Of a DNA stretch of 32,837 nucleotides, positions 7,190 to 15,011 are shown piece after piece (the stretch's first letter is position 1; each line of letters starts with the position of its first letter). The notes below the pieces were generated by a model. That model did no database searches. It had not been told where the DNA came from and saw nothing but the letters and a program-made list of their open reading frames with translations. The position numbers and the translations under genes are program-made. Source of the DNA: DASYZQ01 sp035946175 (GTDB lineage Bacteria; Patescibacteriota; Saccharimonadia; Saccharimonadales; UBA4665); the NCBI GenBank assembly GCA_035946175.1, contig DASYZQ010000027.1, forward strand, positions 1 to 32,837, read 5' to 3'.

Positions 7190-7927
7190 ATGAAACAGAC
7201 AAAGCTTATTATGGGTATGCCGATTTCAATCGAAATAGTCGATGCCCGCACGGAGCGGTATTTCAGTATCATCTTTGACTATTTCCATAGCGTCGATGCC
7301 CGTTTCAGCACGTATAAATCAGATAGTGAAATCTCGCAGATAAACCGCGGATTGCCGAAGTCCCGCTGGAGCAAGCAGATGCGCTTGGTCATGGAGCTCT
7401 GTGAGCAAACCAAGCAGAGCAGTGATGGCTACTTCGATATTTTCCACGACGGCAGCTATGATCCTTCCGGATTGGTGAAGGGTTGGGCCATTAACAACGC
7501 TGCCATAAAGCTCGTGAATCTGGGAGCCAGGGGCTTCTTCATCGAAGCCGGCGGTGACATCCAGGTGCATGGTGTAAATGGACAAAAATTCCCTTGGCGG
7601 GTCGGCATTCGCAACCCCTTCAATACGGCCGAGATTGTAAAAACCTTGCAGGTTGCTTCTGAGGGCGTTGCCACCTCGGGTACCTATATACGTGGGCAAC
7701 ATATCTACAATCCCAAACGACCGGCTGATCCAATTAAGGGGGTTGCAAGCTTGACAGTGATCGGACCGAATATCTTTGAAGCTGATCGATTCGCCACGGC
7801 CGCCTTTGCTATGGGCAAGACAGGTATTAATTTCATCGAGTCTATGCCCGGGCTAGAGGGCTATCTTATAGATGACGATGGTATTGCTACCTATACCAGT
7901 GGCTTTGAAAGGTATATGGTCAGCTAA
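7190..7927 (+). CDS. apbE: FAD:protein FMN transferase ApbE
   Basis: 245 residues, shorter than the usual 300 to 350. Family motifs: MGMPISIEI at the start, FSTYKSDSEISQIN (37-52), DPSGLVKGWA (91-100), FIEAGGDIQVHG (117-128, FAD binding), ATSGTYIRG..HIYNP (161-175) and FEADRFATAAFAMG (196-209, with the Mg2+-binding Asp). The enzyme transfers FMN from FAD to Ser or Thr of a target, here most simply the TGATFTS motif of the preceding gene. I see no signal peptide or lipobox, although most bacterial ApbE proteins work outside the membrane. Either the start is incomplete or modification occurs before export. Confidence 0.93.
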   Translation: MKQTKLIMGMPISIEIVDARTERYFSIIFDYFHSVDARFSTYKSDSEISQINRGLPKSRWSKQMRLVMELCEQTKQSSDGYFDIFHDGSYDPSGLVKGWAINNAAIKLVNLGARGFFIEAGGDIQVHGVNGQKFPWRVGIRNPFNTAEIVKTLQVASEGVATSGTYIRGQHIYNPKRPADPIKGVASLTVIGPNIFEADRFATAAFAMGKTGINFIESMPGLEGYLIDDDGIATYTSGFERYMVS

Positions 7928-9450
7928 TGCTTCGGATGATCGACAGACTACTGGACCGTATCACGATGTATCGCCTGGTACTGTATTATCTGCTTGGTCT
8001 AATACTGGCAGCAATCGGCCTGAGCGTCTTTGGCGTATTGGCCTTCAGCCCATGGCACATACTGCTGTCAACAATCATCCTGGTGGTAACCTGCTGGGTT
8101 GTTAACAAGATATTCGCGGCGATCCTGCGTATCCCCACTAATCCTGAGTCAACTCATATAACCGCTCTGATACTGGCATTGATCATCACGCCGGTGGGCC
8201 TGGAAGGGTTAAGCATAGGCTTTCTGCTGGCTGCTGCAGGCCTAGCGATTACTTCGAAGTATCTGCTGACAATTCACAAGCAGCATCTTTTCAACCCAGC
8301 AGCTATTGCGGTCGTGTTGACAGCGCTGGGCCCGCACCAGAGCGCTAGCTGGTGGGTGGGTACCCGAAGTCTCATCCCGTTTGTCCTGATCGGTGGAATC
8401 CTTGTTGTGCGTAAACTACAGAGGGGCCGGATGGTTGTTACATTCTTTGCCAGTGCACTCAGCGCCTCCATCATCTATACCTTGCTAACGCATGGCAGTG
8501 TGCCGACAATGCTGCATAATACCCTTACTACATCAGCGATGTTTTTCCTTGGTTTTGTGATGTTGACCGAACCGCTGACAACACCGCCAACCGCCCGGAA
8601 ACAAATCTGGTATGCACTACTGGTTGGTTTGCTCTTCCCGCCACAGGCCCATATCCTGCACCTCTACGCTACGCCGGAACTGGCTTTGGTTGCCGGCAAC
8701 ATCTTTTCATGCCTGTTGAGCCCGAAGGTCAAACTGACGCCGAAGATCAACCAGAAGCTGAAACTTACGCCGGACTGTGTTGATTTTGTGTTTGAGCCTG
8801 GACGTCAGTTCTCCTATCAGCCGGGACAATATATGGAGTGGACCCTGCCACACGAACAGATGGATAGCCGTGGCGCCCGGCGCTACTTAACGCTAGCTTC
8901 TTCGCCAACTGAATCAACCATCCGGATCGGGGTGAAGTTTTATGAGCATGGCAGTAGTTTTAAGCAAACGCTCTTGGCGCTGCAGCCGCATACGCCGATT
9001 GCTGCGGCGGGGCTAGCCGGTGACTTTGTCCTGCCGAAGGATCAACACCAAAAGCTGGTTTTTATTGCCGGCGGCATCGGCATAACACCATACCGGAGCA
9101 TGATCAAATATCTGATCGACAAGGATGAACGCCGCCCGGTTATCCTAATCTATGCCGCCCGGACGCCAGCCGACTTCGCCTACAGGGATATATTTGAACA
9201 AGCCCGGGAAAAACTTGGCGTCCAAACGCACTACATGGTGAGCAGCCGATCAGCAGGTCTGGCACATCCATTCGAGCGGCACGGACGAATTACGGAAGCA
9301 ATGCTCAGGTCCACTGTTCCTGACTACCTTGAGCGGGCCTTCTACATATCCGGGACGCAGAGTATGGTGGCTGCTATGAAGGATATGCTTCAAGCTATGG
9401 GTATTCCAGATAACCAAGTGAAACGAGATTTCTTTTCAGGTTACAGCTGA
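7927..9450 (+). CDS. NqrB/RnfD-like membrane domain fused to FAD/NAD reductase
   Basis: 507 residues. Residues 15-265 hold about nine membrane segments with NqrB/RnfD-type motifs: NPESTHITALILALIITP (72-89), HLFNPAAIAVV (120-130) and MLTEPLTTPPT (212-222). Residues 270-507 form a ferredoxin-NADP reductase module with FAD motif RRYLTLASSP (318-327), nucleotide motif AGGIGITP (381-388) and C-terminal DFFSGYS. NAD(P)H oxidised in the cytosol could reduce FAD, then a membrane cofactor, then the covalently flavinylated protein outside. Its ATG overlaps the apbE stop (TAATG). Na+ or H+ pumping is possible by analogy with Nqr/Rnf but cannot be read from the sequence. Confidence 0.9.
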   Translation: MLRMIDRLLDRITMYRLVLYYLLGLILAAIGLSVFGVLAFSPWHILLSTIILVVTCWVVNKIFAAILRIPTNPESTHITALILALIITPVGLEGLSIGFLLAAAGLAITSKYLLTIHKQHLFNPAAIAVVLTALGPHQSASWWVGTRSLIPFVLIGGILVVRKLQRGRMVVTFFASALSASIIYTLLTHGSVPTMLHNTLTTSAMFFLGFVMLTEPLTTPPTARKQIWYALLVGLLFPPQAHILHLYATPELALVAGNIFSCLLSPKVKLTPKINQKLKLTPDCVDFVFEPGRQFSYQPGQYMEWTLPHEQMDSRGARRYLTLASSPTESTIRIGVKFYEHGSSFKQTLLALQPHTPIAAAGLAGDFVLPKDQHQKLVFIAGGIGITPYRSMIKYLIDKDERRPVILIYAARTPADFAYRDIFEQAREKLGVQTHYMVSSRSAGLAHPFERHGRITEAMLRSTVPDYLERAFYISGTQSMVAAMKDMLQAMGIPDNQVKRDFFSGYS

Positions 9451-9461
9451 GCCAGTCCAGT

Positions 9462-9475
9462 AACTCCAGTGAGTT
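9462..9475. terminator. Small hairpin at convergent junction
   Basis: AACTC-CAGT-GAGTT lies in the 25-base gap between two converging genes. There is no T run. It may help end both transcripts, but the stem is short. Confidence 0.25.
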
Positions 9476-10105
9476 CTAGGATTGGTTGATCGTAGTAAAG
9501 AAGTGAGTATGGGGGACTTTTTCGAGCAGCAAGATGATCCCTGTATCAAGCATAAGGTCAATTAAAACGACACTGAGCAGCAAGACCAGGAGAGTAAGCA
9601 GCAAGCTTACCTTGATCGATCGTTTACGGGCAACGGTGTTGATCGGTAAGAAATACTGCCGACTATTGATGTCCTCCAGAAGTTTTTGTTCCTGCGGGGC
9701 GGCATTATCGTCCGTGGGTGGTTGGGGTTGTGCTGGAAGTGTCTCTGTAGGCTGATCGACTGGAGTTTCTGTGGCTGGCGCTGCTGGGGGGCGTTGTTCT
9801 GGGGCTTCGGTATGTTCCGGCTCTGCCGGAACAGTCGCCTGCTGAGTTGGCTTGTCTGTGGCTGGCGCCTCAGTGGTCGACTCGCTCTGTTTCGACGTAG
9901 CAAGTGGTTTTACAATATGCCCAAGCGATGTGAGTGGTGGTGCCGATGGTGGTCCTGCTGGCGTGGCTGGTGCCGCATTGTCTGCCGTTCGAGTCACCAT
10001 CGGACGATGGTGGATAACGAGTCGGCCCGCCTTATTATTGTCGTCAGGATTATCCTTTGACGCCGTGACGGGAGTTTTCGTTTTTGGTTTTTTTACATCG
10101 TTCAC
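9476..10105 (-). CDS. Pro/Ala/Thr-rich protein with C-terminal membrane anchor
   Basis: About 209 residues. A basic head (NDVKKPKTKTPVT) leads into a long disordered region of Pro, Ala, Thr and Gln (about 40-145), then a short conserved-looking stretch, LLEDINSRQYFLPINTVARK, and one strong membrane segment (KVSLLLTLLVLLLSVVLIDL) with a short tail. A TTG at 10111 is possible, but the GTG at 10105 has GGAG 6 bases upstream, so I prefer it. The topology suggests a C-terminally anchored protein whose flexible arm is cytosolic. It diverges from pilB across about 120 bases. A role with the pilus is conjecture from position alone. Confidence 0.75.
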   Translation of the reverse strand: MNDVKKPKTKTPVTASKDNPDDNNKAGRLVIHHRPMVTRTADNAAPATPAGPPSAPPLTSLGHIVKPLATSKQSESTTEAPATDKPTQQATVPAEPEHTEAPEQRPPAAPATETPVDQPTETLPAQPQPPTDDNAAPQEQKLLEDINSRQYFLPINTVARKRSIKVSLLLTLLVLLLSVVLIDLMLDTGIILLLEKVPHTHFFTTINQS

Positions 10106-10124
10106 ATACAACTCCGTGACGAGG

Positions 10125-10137
10125 GGACCATCGGTCC
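10125..10137. promoter_or_regulatory. Palindrome between divergent promoters
   Basis: GGACC-ATC-GGTCC is a perfect inverted repeat between the Pro-rich gene and pilB. It may be an operator shared by the two. No cognate regulator is visible. Confidence 0.35.
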
Positions 10138-10192
10138 ACGTCCTACTATTCTATACTACATACTACGATATGAGTGCCGAAAATGTAAGGCC

Positions 10193-10221
10193 TTAAAAGC
10201 TTACGCTTTTCATACTATACT
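10193..10221 (+). promoter_or_regulatory. Promoter of the T4P operon
   Basis: TTAAAA (10193-10198), a 17-base spacer, and TATACT (10216-10221). The ATG of pilB is only 10 bases further, so the leader would be a few bases at most. A hairpin AAAAGC-TTAC-GCTTTT (10195-10210) fills the spacer. Confidence 0.55.
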
Positions 10222-10231
10222 ATAGGGCAGT

Positions 10232-12049
10232 ATGCGTATATCTGACGCGCTAGTTGAGAAGCTGCTCAAAGAAACCAATAAATTCACTGCTGATCAGTTA
10301 AAAGAGCTGCACGAGCAGGGAGTAAGCGAAAATAAACCCCTGCAGGACATCGTTGTGCAGACCAATATGCTCAGTGAGACCGATCTCACCAAGCTGTATG
10401 CGCAAGAGATTGATGTTCCATTTGCTGACTTTGCTGTCGAAGGATTACGGCGGGATGTGTTACAACTCATTCCTGAGCAGATCGCCAAGCAATATCGGAC
10501 CATTGCCTTCAATATTGATCAAGACGGCGTTGTATTTGTCGCCATGGAAGACCCCGACGATATTCAGGCTATTAACTTTCTTCAGAAGCAGCTCGGCAAA
10601 CCGATTCGCGTCCATATTGCACCAACCCCAATTATTGAGGCGGCGATTAATCAATACAGCGGCAGTACTGTCAGCACTGAACTCGCTAAAGTAATTGCCA
10701 TTGAGAACAAAGAAACCACCGAGGAGAAAGTTACCGAGGAGGATGTTGCTGAAGACTCACCTATTGCCCAAACCGTCAATCTCATTATTGACTACGGCAT
10801 TAAGAGCCGGGCCAGTGACGTGCATATTGAACCGCGCGAAGATGCCGTCATCGTTCGCTATCGAATCGACGGCGTTTTGCATGAAGCCAATAAGTTGCCG
10901 CGCAAGTTGCTTAGCGCGCTGGTTTCACGCATCAAAATCCTTGCTAATTTAAAGATTGACGAACACCGTGCCCCGCAAGACGGCCGGTTCAAGATAGCTA
11001 TCACTAGCCATGTGTATGCACTCAGGGTGTCGACGTTGCCTATCGTTGACGGTGAAAAAGTCGTGATGCGTATTTTGGACGAGTCCAGCAAGGCGGCCAC
11101 TCTGGAAGAATTGGGCTATTGGGGCGAGTCACTCAAACGCGTGAAGGACGCCATCGTGCAGCCGCACGGGCTTATCTTGGTGACCGGCCCGACTGGCTCA
11201 GGAAAATCAACCAGTCTTTTTAGTGTGCTCAGTAGCCTCAACACCCCAAGTGTTAATATCAGTACCGTTGAAGATCCGGTAGAGTACCGAATCGTTGGCG
11301 TGAACCAGACACAAGTTAACCCAGTGGCCGGGATGACCTTTGCCGGCGGCTTGCGTTCGATGCTGCGGCAAGACCCCAACATTATTATGGTTGGTGAAAT
11401 CCGCGACAAAGAGACCGCTGACTTGGCGGTTCAGGCCGCTTTGACCGGACACCTGGTGTTTAGTACATTGCACACCAATGATGCCGCAACCTGTTTACCC
11501 AGACTACTCGATATGGGAGTAGAGCCTTTCCTTATCGCCAGTACGGTACGGGTCGTCATCGGACAACGTTTAGTACGTCGCCTATGTCCAGTATGCCGTG
11601 AGGAGTACAAGCCTGACGGAGGTGTGCTTGATCGCCTCAAAGTTGCCTTCAAACTGCAGCAAGGAGGCGATTTTGATCGTATTCATACACTGGAGAAGCA
11701 AGCACTTGATGCCGGTATTGGCGCCAAGGGCTCAGTGTCAGCAAGCAAGGCAGATGCCAGTGAATTGGGCACGACAACAAGTGAAATTCACCGGCTTTGG
11801 AAGGTGCATGAGGCGGGTTGCAACAGTTGCGATCATAGCGGGTATCGCGGGCGATTGGGTATATATGAAGTTCTGGAGAACAGTCCAGCCATCCAAAAGA
11901 GCATCGTGAGTAACGCTACCAGCGAGGCGCTGGAAACACAAGCAATCCACGATGGTATGATCACTATGCACACTGACGGTTTCATAAAAGCGCTGCGTGG
12001 CCAGACAACGGTTGAAGAAATTATGCGCGTCACGGCCACTGAAGAATAG
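10232..12049 (+). CDS. pilB: Type IV pilus assembly ATPase PilB
   Basis: 605 residues. An N-terminal MshEN-type domain (about 1-145) precedes the GspE/PilB ATPase core. Walker A GPTGSGKST is at 319-327, the Asp box VEDPVEY at 346-352, Walker B in RQDPNIIMVGEIRD at 379-392, and the His box STLHTND at 411-417. The zinc tetracysteine is CPVC (452-455) and CNSC (530-533), with about 74 residues between the pairs. PilB powers pilin extraction from the membrane into the growing pilus, working with PilC and PilM-O. The start lies about 10 bases after a TATACT box, so a near-leaderless mRNA is likely. No pilT retraction ATPase is in the window. Confidence 0.96.
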   Translation: MRISDALVEKLLKETNKFTADQLKELHEQGVSENKPLQDIVVQTNMLSETDLTKLYAQEIDVPFADFAVEGLRRDVLQLIPEQIAKQYRTIAFNIDQDGVVFVAMEDPDDIQAINFLQKQLGKPIRVHIAPTPIIEAAINQYSGSTVSTELAKVIAIENKETTEEKVTEEDVAEDSPIAQTVNLIIDYGIKSRASDVHIEPREDAVIVRYRIDGVLHEANKLPRKLLSALVSRIKILANLKIDEHRAPQDGRFKIAITSHVYALRVSTLPIVDGEKVVMRILDESSKAATLEELGYWGESLKRVKDAIVQPHGLILVTGPTGSGKSTSLFSVLSSLNTPSVNISTVEDPVEYRIVGVNQTQVNPVAGMTFAGGLRSMLRQDPNIIMVGEIRDKETADLAVQAALTGHLVFSTLHTNDAATCLPRLLDMGVEPFLIASTVRVVIGQRLVRRLCPVCREEYKPDGGVLDRLKVAFKLQQGGDFDRIHTLEKQALDAGIGAKGSVSASKADASELGTTTSEIHRLWKVHEAGCNSCDHSGYRGRLGIYEVLENSPAIQKSIVSNATSEALETQAIHDGMITMHTDGFIKALRGQTTVEEIMRVTATEE

Positions 12050-12065
12050 GAGAATAAAAAACAAA

Positions 12066-13301
12066 ATGCCCGATTTTAACTTCACCGCTCGCCAAGCAAG
12101 CGGCCAAATACAGAAAGGTACCATTAGTGCCCATAGCAAGGCTGCTGCCATTGCTGCACTCCGTGCCAAACAACTAGCGCCCATCGTCGTAAAGGATGCC
12201 AGTAAAGCGAGCGGGCTTAATATGAGCATCCCCTTCCCGGGAGCTGGCAAAGTTAAAACCAAAGATCTTGTCATTTTTACTCGTGAATTCGCCACCATGA
12301 TTAATGCTGGGGTACCCATCTTGCGAGCACTGACAATCCTCAAAGATCAGTGCGAATCGCCAACATTTAAGAAGATTCTTGAAACGGTGCTGGCAGATGT
12401 GCAAGGGGGCTCTAGTATGAGTGCTGCATTGGCAAAACATCCCAAGGCTTTCTCGGCCATTTATGTGAGCATGGTGCGTGCGGGCGAGGCGGGCGGTATT
12501 TTGGATCAAGTTTTACAACGTCTGGCCTTCCAGCAGGAGAAAGACGCCGCGCTCAAGGGGAAGATACGAGCAGCAATGATCTACCCGATAGTCGTTTTTA
12601 GCGTAACGCTCCTTGCCTTCTTTATTCTGATGACCTTTATTGTGCCGAGAATCGGCACGATCCTGCGCTCGCTCAGTAATGGCAAGGCTCAACTGCCGAT
12701 CTATACCCGCGCCCTACTGGCTATAAGCCACTTCATGAAACAGCCGCTCTTTATCCTAATTCTGTTCGTCGGTATACCCCTGGCCCTGGTCTTGTTCCGC
12801 CGCTACACCGCAACGCCGCAGGGTCGTTACCATTGGCATTCATTTATTCTCAAAATTCCAGCAATCAAGGTTATTCTTATTAAGACTGCCATTGCTCGTT
12901 TCTCGCGGGTGTTCGCCTCACTGATGGGGGCTGGGGTATCGATCGTTGATTCCATAGATATTACTGCGGCTGCTATAGGTAACGCCGTTATTGAAAAAGA
13001 GTTGCTCGACTGCTCCAGAGCCGTCGAGGGCGGTGCTGAATTATCAACACAGTTGAGCAAAAGCAAGCATTTCCCGCCAATCGTTTCCCAAATGTTAGCT
13101 GTCGGCGAGGAAACCGGCCAAACCGATACGGTCATTCTCAAAATCGCTGAATTTTACGAAGAAGAAGTCGATACCGCTGTCGGCGCGTTGTCGTCGATTA
13201 TTGAGCCGGTCATGATTATCGTACTGGGCGTCATGGTTGGTACCGTTGCGATTAGTGTATTTGCACCTATTGCCCAGTTGTCGACACACGTTGCAGGCTG
13301 A
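12066..13301 (+). CDS. pilC: Type IV pilus platform protein PilC
   Basis: 411 residues from the ATG at 12066, supported by AGGAG at 12048-12052; the open frame extends further upstream inside pilB but lacks homology there. It has the family N-terminus PDFNFTARQASGQIQKGTI and two T2SSF domains, the first around FTREFATMINAGVPILRALT and the second around FSRVFASLMGAGVSIVDSID. Each carries GEaGG/GEETGQ motifs (RAGEAGGILDQ, AVGEETGQTD). There are three or four membrane segments. PilC is the inner-membrane platform on which PilB acts. It follows pilB by 16 bases. Confidence 0.95.
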   Translation: MPDFNFTARQASGQIQKGTISAHSKAAAIAALRAKQLAPIVVKDASKASGLNMSIPFPGAGKVKTKDLVIFTREFATMINAGVPILRALTILKDQCESPTFKKILETVLADVQGGSSMSAALAKHPKAFSAIYVSMVRAGEAGGILDQVLQRLAFQQEKDAALKGKIRAAMIYPIVVFSVTLLAFFILMTFIVPRIGTILRSLSNGKAQLPIYTRALLAISHFMKQPLFILILFVGIPLALVLFRRYTATPQGRYHWHSFILKIPAIKVILIKTAIARFSRVFASLMGAGVSIVDSIDITAAAIGNAVIEKELLDCSRAVEGGAELSTQLSKSKHFPPIVSQMLAVGEETGQTDTVILKIAEFYEEEVDTAVGALSSIIEPVMIIVLGVMVGTVAISVFAPIAQLSTHVAG

Positions 13302-13318
13302 AAATAAACGGAAGGTTA

Positions 13319-13347
13319 TTGACAACAGAATTAATCGTAAGCATAAT
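13319..13347 (+). promoter_or_regulatory. Strong sigma-70-type promoter of the pilin gene
   Basis: A perfect TTGACA (13319-13324), an ideal 17-base spacer and CATAAT (13342-13347). A second TATAAT lies at 13381-13386, nearer the gene. A separate strong promoter and a strong terminator after the gene fit the high expression expected for a major pilin. Confidence 0.75.
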
Positions 13348-13406
13348 GGATTTATAAGCTAGGTTAAGTATATATCTGGATATAATCCAAATAAGAAAGG
13401 GTGGCA

Positions 13407-13829
13407 ATGCAAAAGAAAACAAAACTAAAATCGGCAGGTTTTACGTTAATCGAGCTGTTGATTGTGATTATCATCATCGGTATATTGGCGGCGATCGCCT
13501 TTATTGCTTATAGCGGGGCGCAGAACAAAGCCAACAAGGCAGCCGCACAATCGAACCTTGCAGAAGCAAGGAACAAACTCGGGGAGTACAATGCTGATAA
13601 CGGAGATTATCCGACGACGTTGGCTTCCTTTGACACGTGGTTGGCGAGCTCAACCGGTGGCAATAATACGTCACTTAGTACCACGTTGGGCGCTGGTGGC
13701 TATACGTACACCCCATCACCAACTGGTTGTGACGATAGCGCAACGCAATGTACGGGTTATTCATTGACGGCGGCAGGTACGCTCTTCGGCGGCAGTTCTC
13801 CCGCTAACGACATAACCGTTACGAACTGA
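13407..13829 (+). CDS. Major type IV pilin
   Basis: 140 residues from the ATG at 13407 (AAGG at about 13397-13400); an in-frame GTG at 13401 sits too close to that site. The class III signal is textbook: MQKKTKLKSAG then cleavage before FTLIELLIVIIIIGILAAIA, with Glu at mature position 5. The globular part starts AYSGAQNKANKAAAQSNLAE and has Cys pairing potential in GCDDSATQCTG. Its own promoter and terminator mark it as the main subunit. Processing needs a prepilin peptidase, which is not in the window. Confidence 0.95.
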   Translation: MQKKTKLKSAGFTLIELLIVIIIIGILAAIAFIAYSGAQNKANKAAAQSNLAEARNKLGEYNADNGDYPTTLASFDTWLASSTGGNNTSLSTTLGAGGYTYTPSPTGCDDSATQCTGYSLTAAGTLFGGSSPANDITVTN

Positions 13830-13862
13830 CATCTATGCAATACTAGAGTAGTTAGGTTAAGA

Positions 13863-13894
13863 AAAACCGCTTGGGCAAAAGCTCAAGCGGTTTT
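13863..13894 (+). terminator. Strong intrinsic terminator after the pilin
   Basis: A 14-base arm AAAACCGCTTGGGC (13863-13876), loop AAAA and a complementary arm ending TTTT (13881-13894), with a single G-T wobble. This is the clearest rho-independent terminator in the window. It separates the pilin from the minor pilin operon. Confidence 0.9.
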
Positions 13895-13899
13895 ATAAT
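13871..13899 (+). promoter_or_regulatory. Promoter overlapping the pilin terminator
   Basis: A perfect TATAAT (13894-13899) lies exactly 17 bases after TTGGGC (13871-13876), which is half of the terminator stem. It would start transcription about 6 bases before the ATG at 13912. The -35 match is only TTG, so the call rests mainly on the -10 box and position. Confidence 0.5.
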
Positions 13900-13911
13900 G
13901 CCTAGAGTATT

Positions 13912-14340
13912 ATGGTCCGCAATCGGTACCCGCTCACGCTCCGCAGTAGCTCAAACGAGCAGGGTTTTACTTTAGTAGAACTACTCGTTACGATACTAGT
14001 CCTTGGTCTCGTTTTAAGTAGCCTCGGCGGTCTCTACTACGTACTCCAGATTGATGAAGTCCAGAGCCAGCATTACGATATTGCCGTCAGAGCAGCCCGG
14101 ACCGAAATTGAAGATCTGCGCAACGCCGGCTACGACAACCTGACTCCGGGTAGCAACATCAATTTTACGAGCAGTCTCCCGAGCCAGCTGCCTCACGGTG
14201 CCACAGGTAGTGTGGCGATCAGTGAACCAGCAACAGGGCTGCGGCGAGTCGATGTGACTATTAGCTACAGCGATTACGGTAAGTCACGAGTCGTAACATT
14301 GAGTTCAGACATTGGCATTATTGGGTTGGGGCAAGGGTGA
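13912..14340 (+). CDS. Minor pilin (type IV pseudopilin)
   Basis: 142 residues. The leader MVRNRYPLTLRSSSNEQG is followed by FTLVELLVTILVLGLVLSSL with Glu at mature position 5, the full prepilin signature. The rest is a short helix (ARTEIEDLRNAGYDNL) and a beta-rich C-terminus. It resembles PilV/GspI-type minor pilins that sit at the pilus tip or prime assembly. It begins the second transcript of the locus and overlaps the next gene (TGATG). No ribosome site precedes it; the TATAAT is 12 bases upstream. Confidence 0.88.
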   Translation: MVRNRYPLTLRSSSNEQGFTLVELLVTILVLGLVLSSLGGLYYVLQIDEVQSQHYDIAVRAARTEIEDLRNAGYDNLTPGSNINFTSSLPSQLPHGATGSVAISEPATGLRRVDVTISYSDYGKSRVVTLSSDIGIIGLGQG

Positions 14341-15011
14341 TGCGTCGATTATTCTTTCGTAATACAAACGGTGGATTTACGTTCCCTGAAATGCTGGTAA
14401 CGATGCTCGTGATGGGCATTCTGTCACTCAGTCTGGCAAATTTCATCGTTAGCTGGCTACAGGCCTCAACACTGGCGCAGGACCGGGCCAACCTCCTGAA
14501 TACGGCAGAAATGTCAATGGACACTTTGGCAACTGATGTGCAGCTCTCCGGCAGTGCCGACGACAATAATATCTGGCCTGATCCGAATGGACCGGGAGGC
14601 TCGTATGGCTGGCAGTCAAATGGCCAGACGTTGGTTCTGGCTAAAGCCGCCGTCGATGGTAACAATAACATCATATTTAGCGATCCGGCCAAGTATATCA
14701 GTCAGAAGGATAACGAGATCTACTATCTATCCGGGACAACATTGTATCGTCGCACTATTGTCTCAAATAGCCCCAACGATGCCGCGGTAACGACATGTCC
14801 ACCGGCCCAAGCTACGAGTTCCTGCCCGGCAGATAGTCCTGTTGCTACTGGGGTAACCAGCTGGTCGGTGACCTACTATGATGTCAACGGACAGATTGTA
14901 GCCCCGTCGAGCGCCCGCTCAGTGCAAGCATCAATAACACTGTCAACTAAACTCGACGCGAAAACAATCAGTGCACAGTATTCAACGAGGATGGTATTTC
15001 GAAATGAATAG
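14340..15011 (+). CDS. PilW-like minor pilin
   Basis: 223 residues from the ATG at 14340 (a GTG one codon upstream is equally possible). Prepilin signal: MRRLFFRNTNGG then FTFPEMLVTMLVMGILSLSL, with Glu at mature position 5. Its larger size, the LNTAEMSMDTLATDVQLSGS helix and a long beta-rich body match PilW/ComGF/GspJ-type minor pilins, which form the tip complex. Two closely spaced Cys pairs (TTCPPAQ, SSCPADS) may form a disulphide. It overlaps both neighbours, so translation is coupled. Confidence 0.85.
   Translation: MRRLFFRNTNGGFTFPEMLVTMLVMGILSLSLANFIVSWLQASTLAQDRANLLNTAEMSMDTLATDVQLSGSADDNNIWPDPNGPGGSYGWQSNGQTLVLAKAAVDGNNNIIFSDPAKYISQKDNEIYYLSGTTLYRRTIVSNSPNDAAVTTCPPAQATSSCPADSPVATGVTSWSVTYYDVNGQIVAPSSARSVQASITLSTKLDAKTISAQYSTRMVFRNE

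Noticed and set aside
11738..12343. 201-codon minus-strand frame across the pilB-pilC junction
   Set aside because: It is a shadow of two strongly supported pilus genes and has no ribosome site or recognisable domain.
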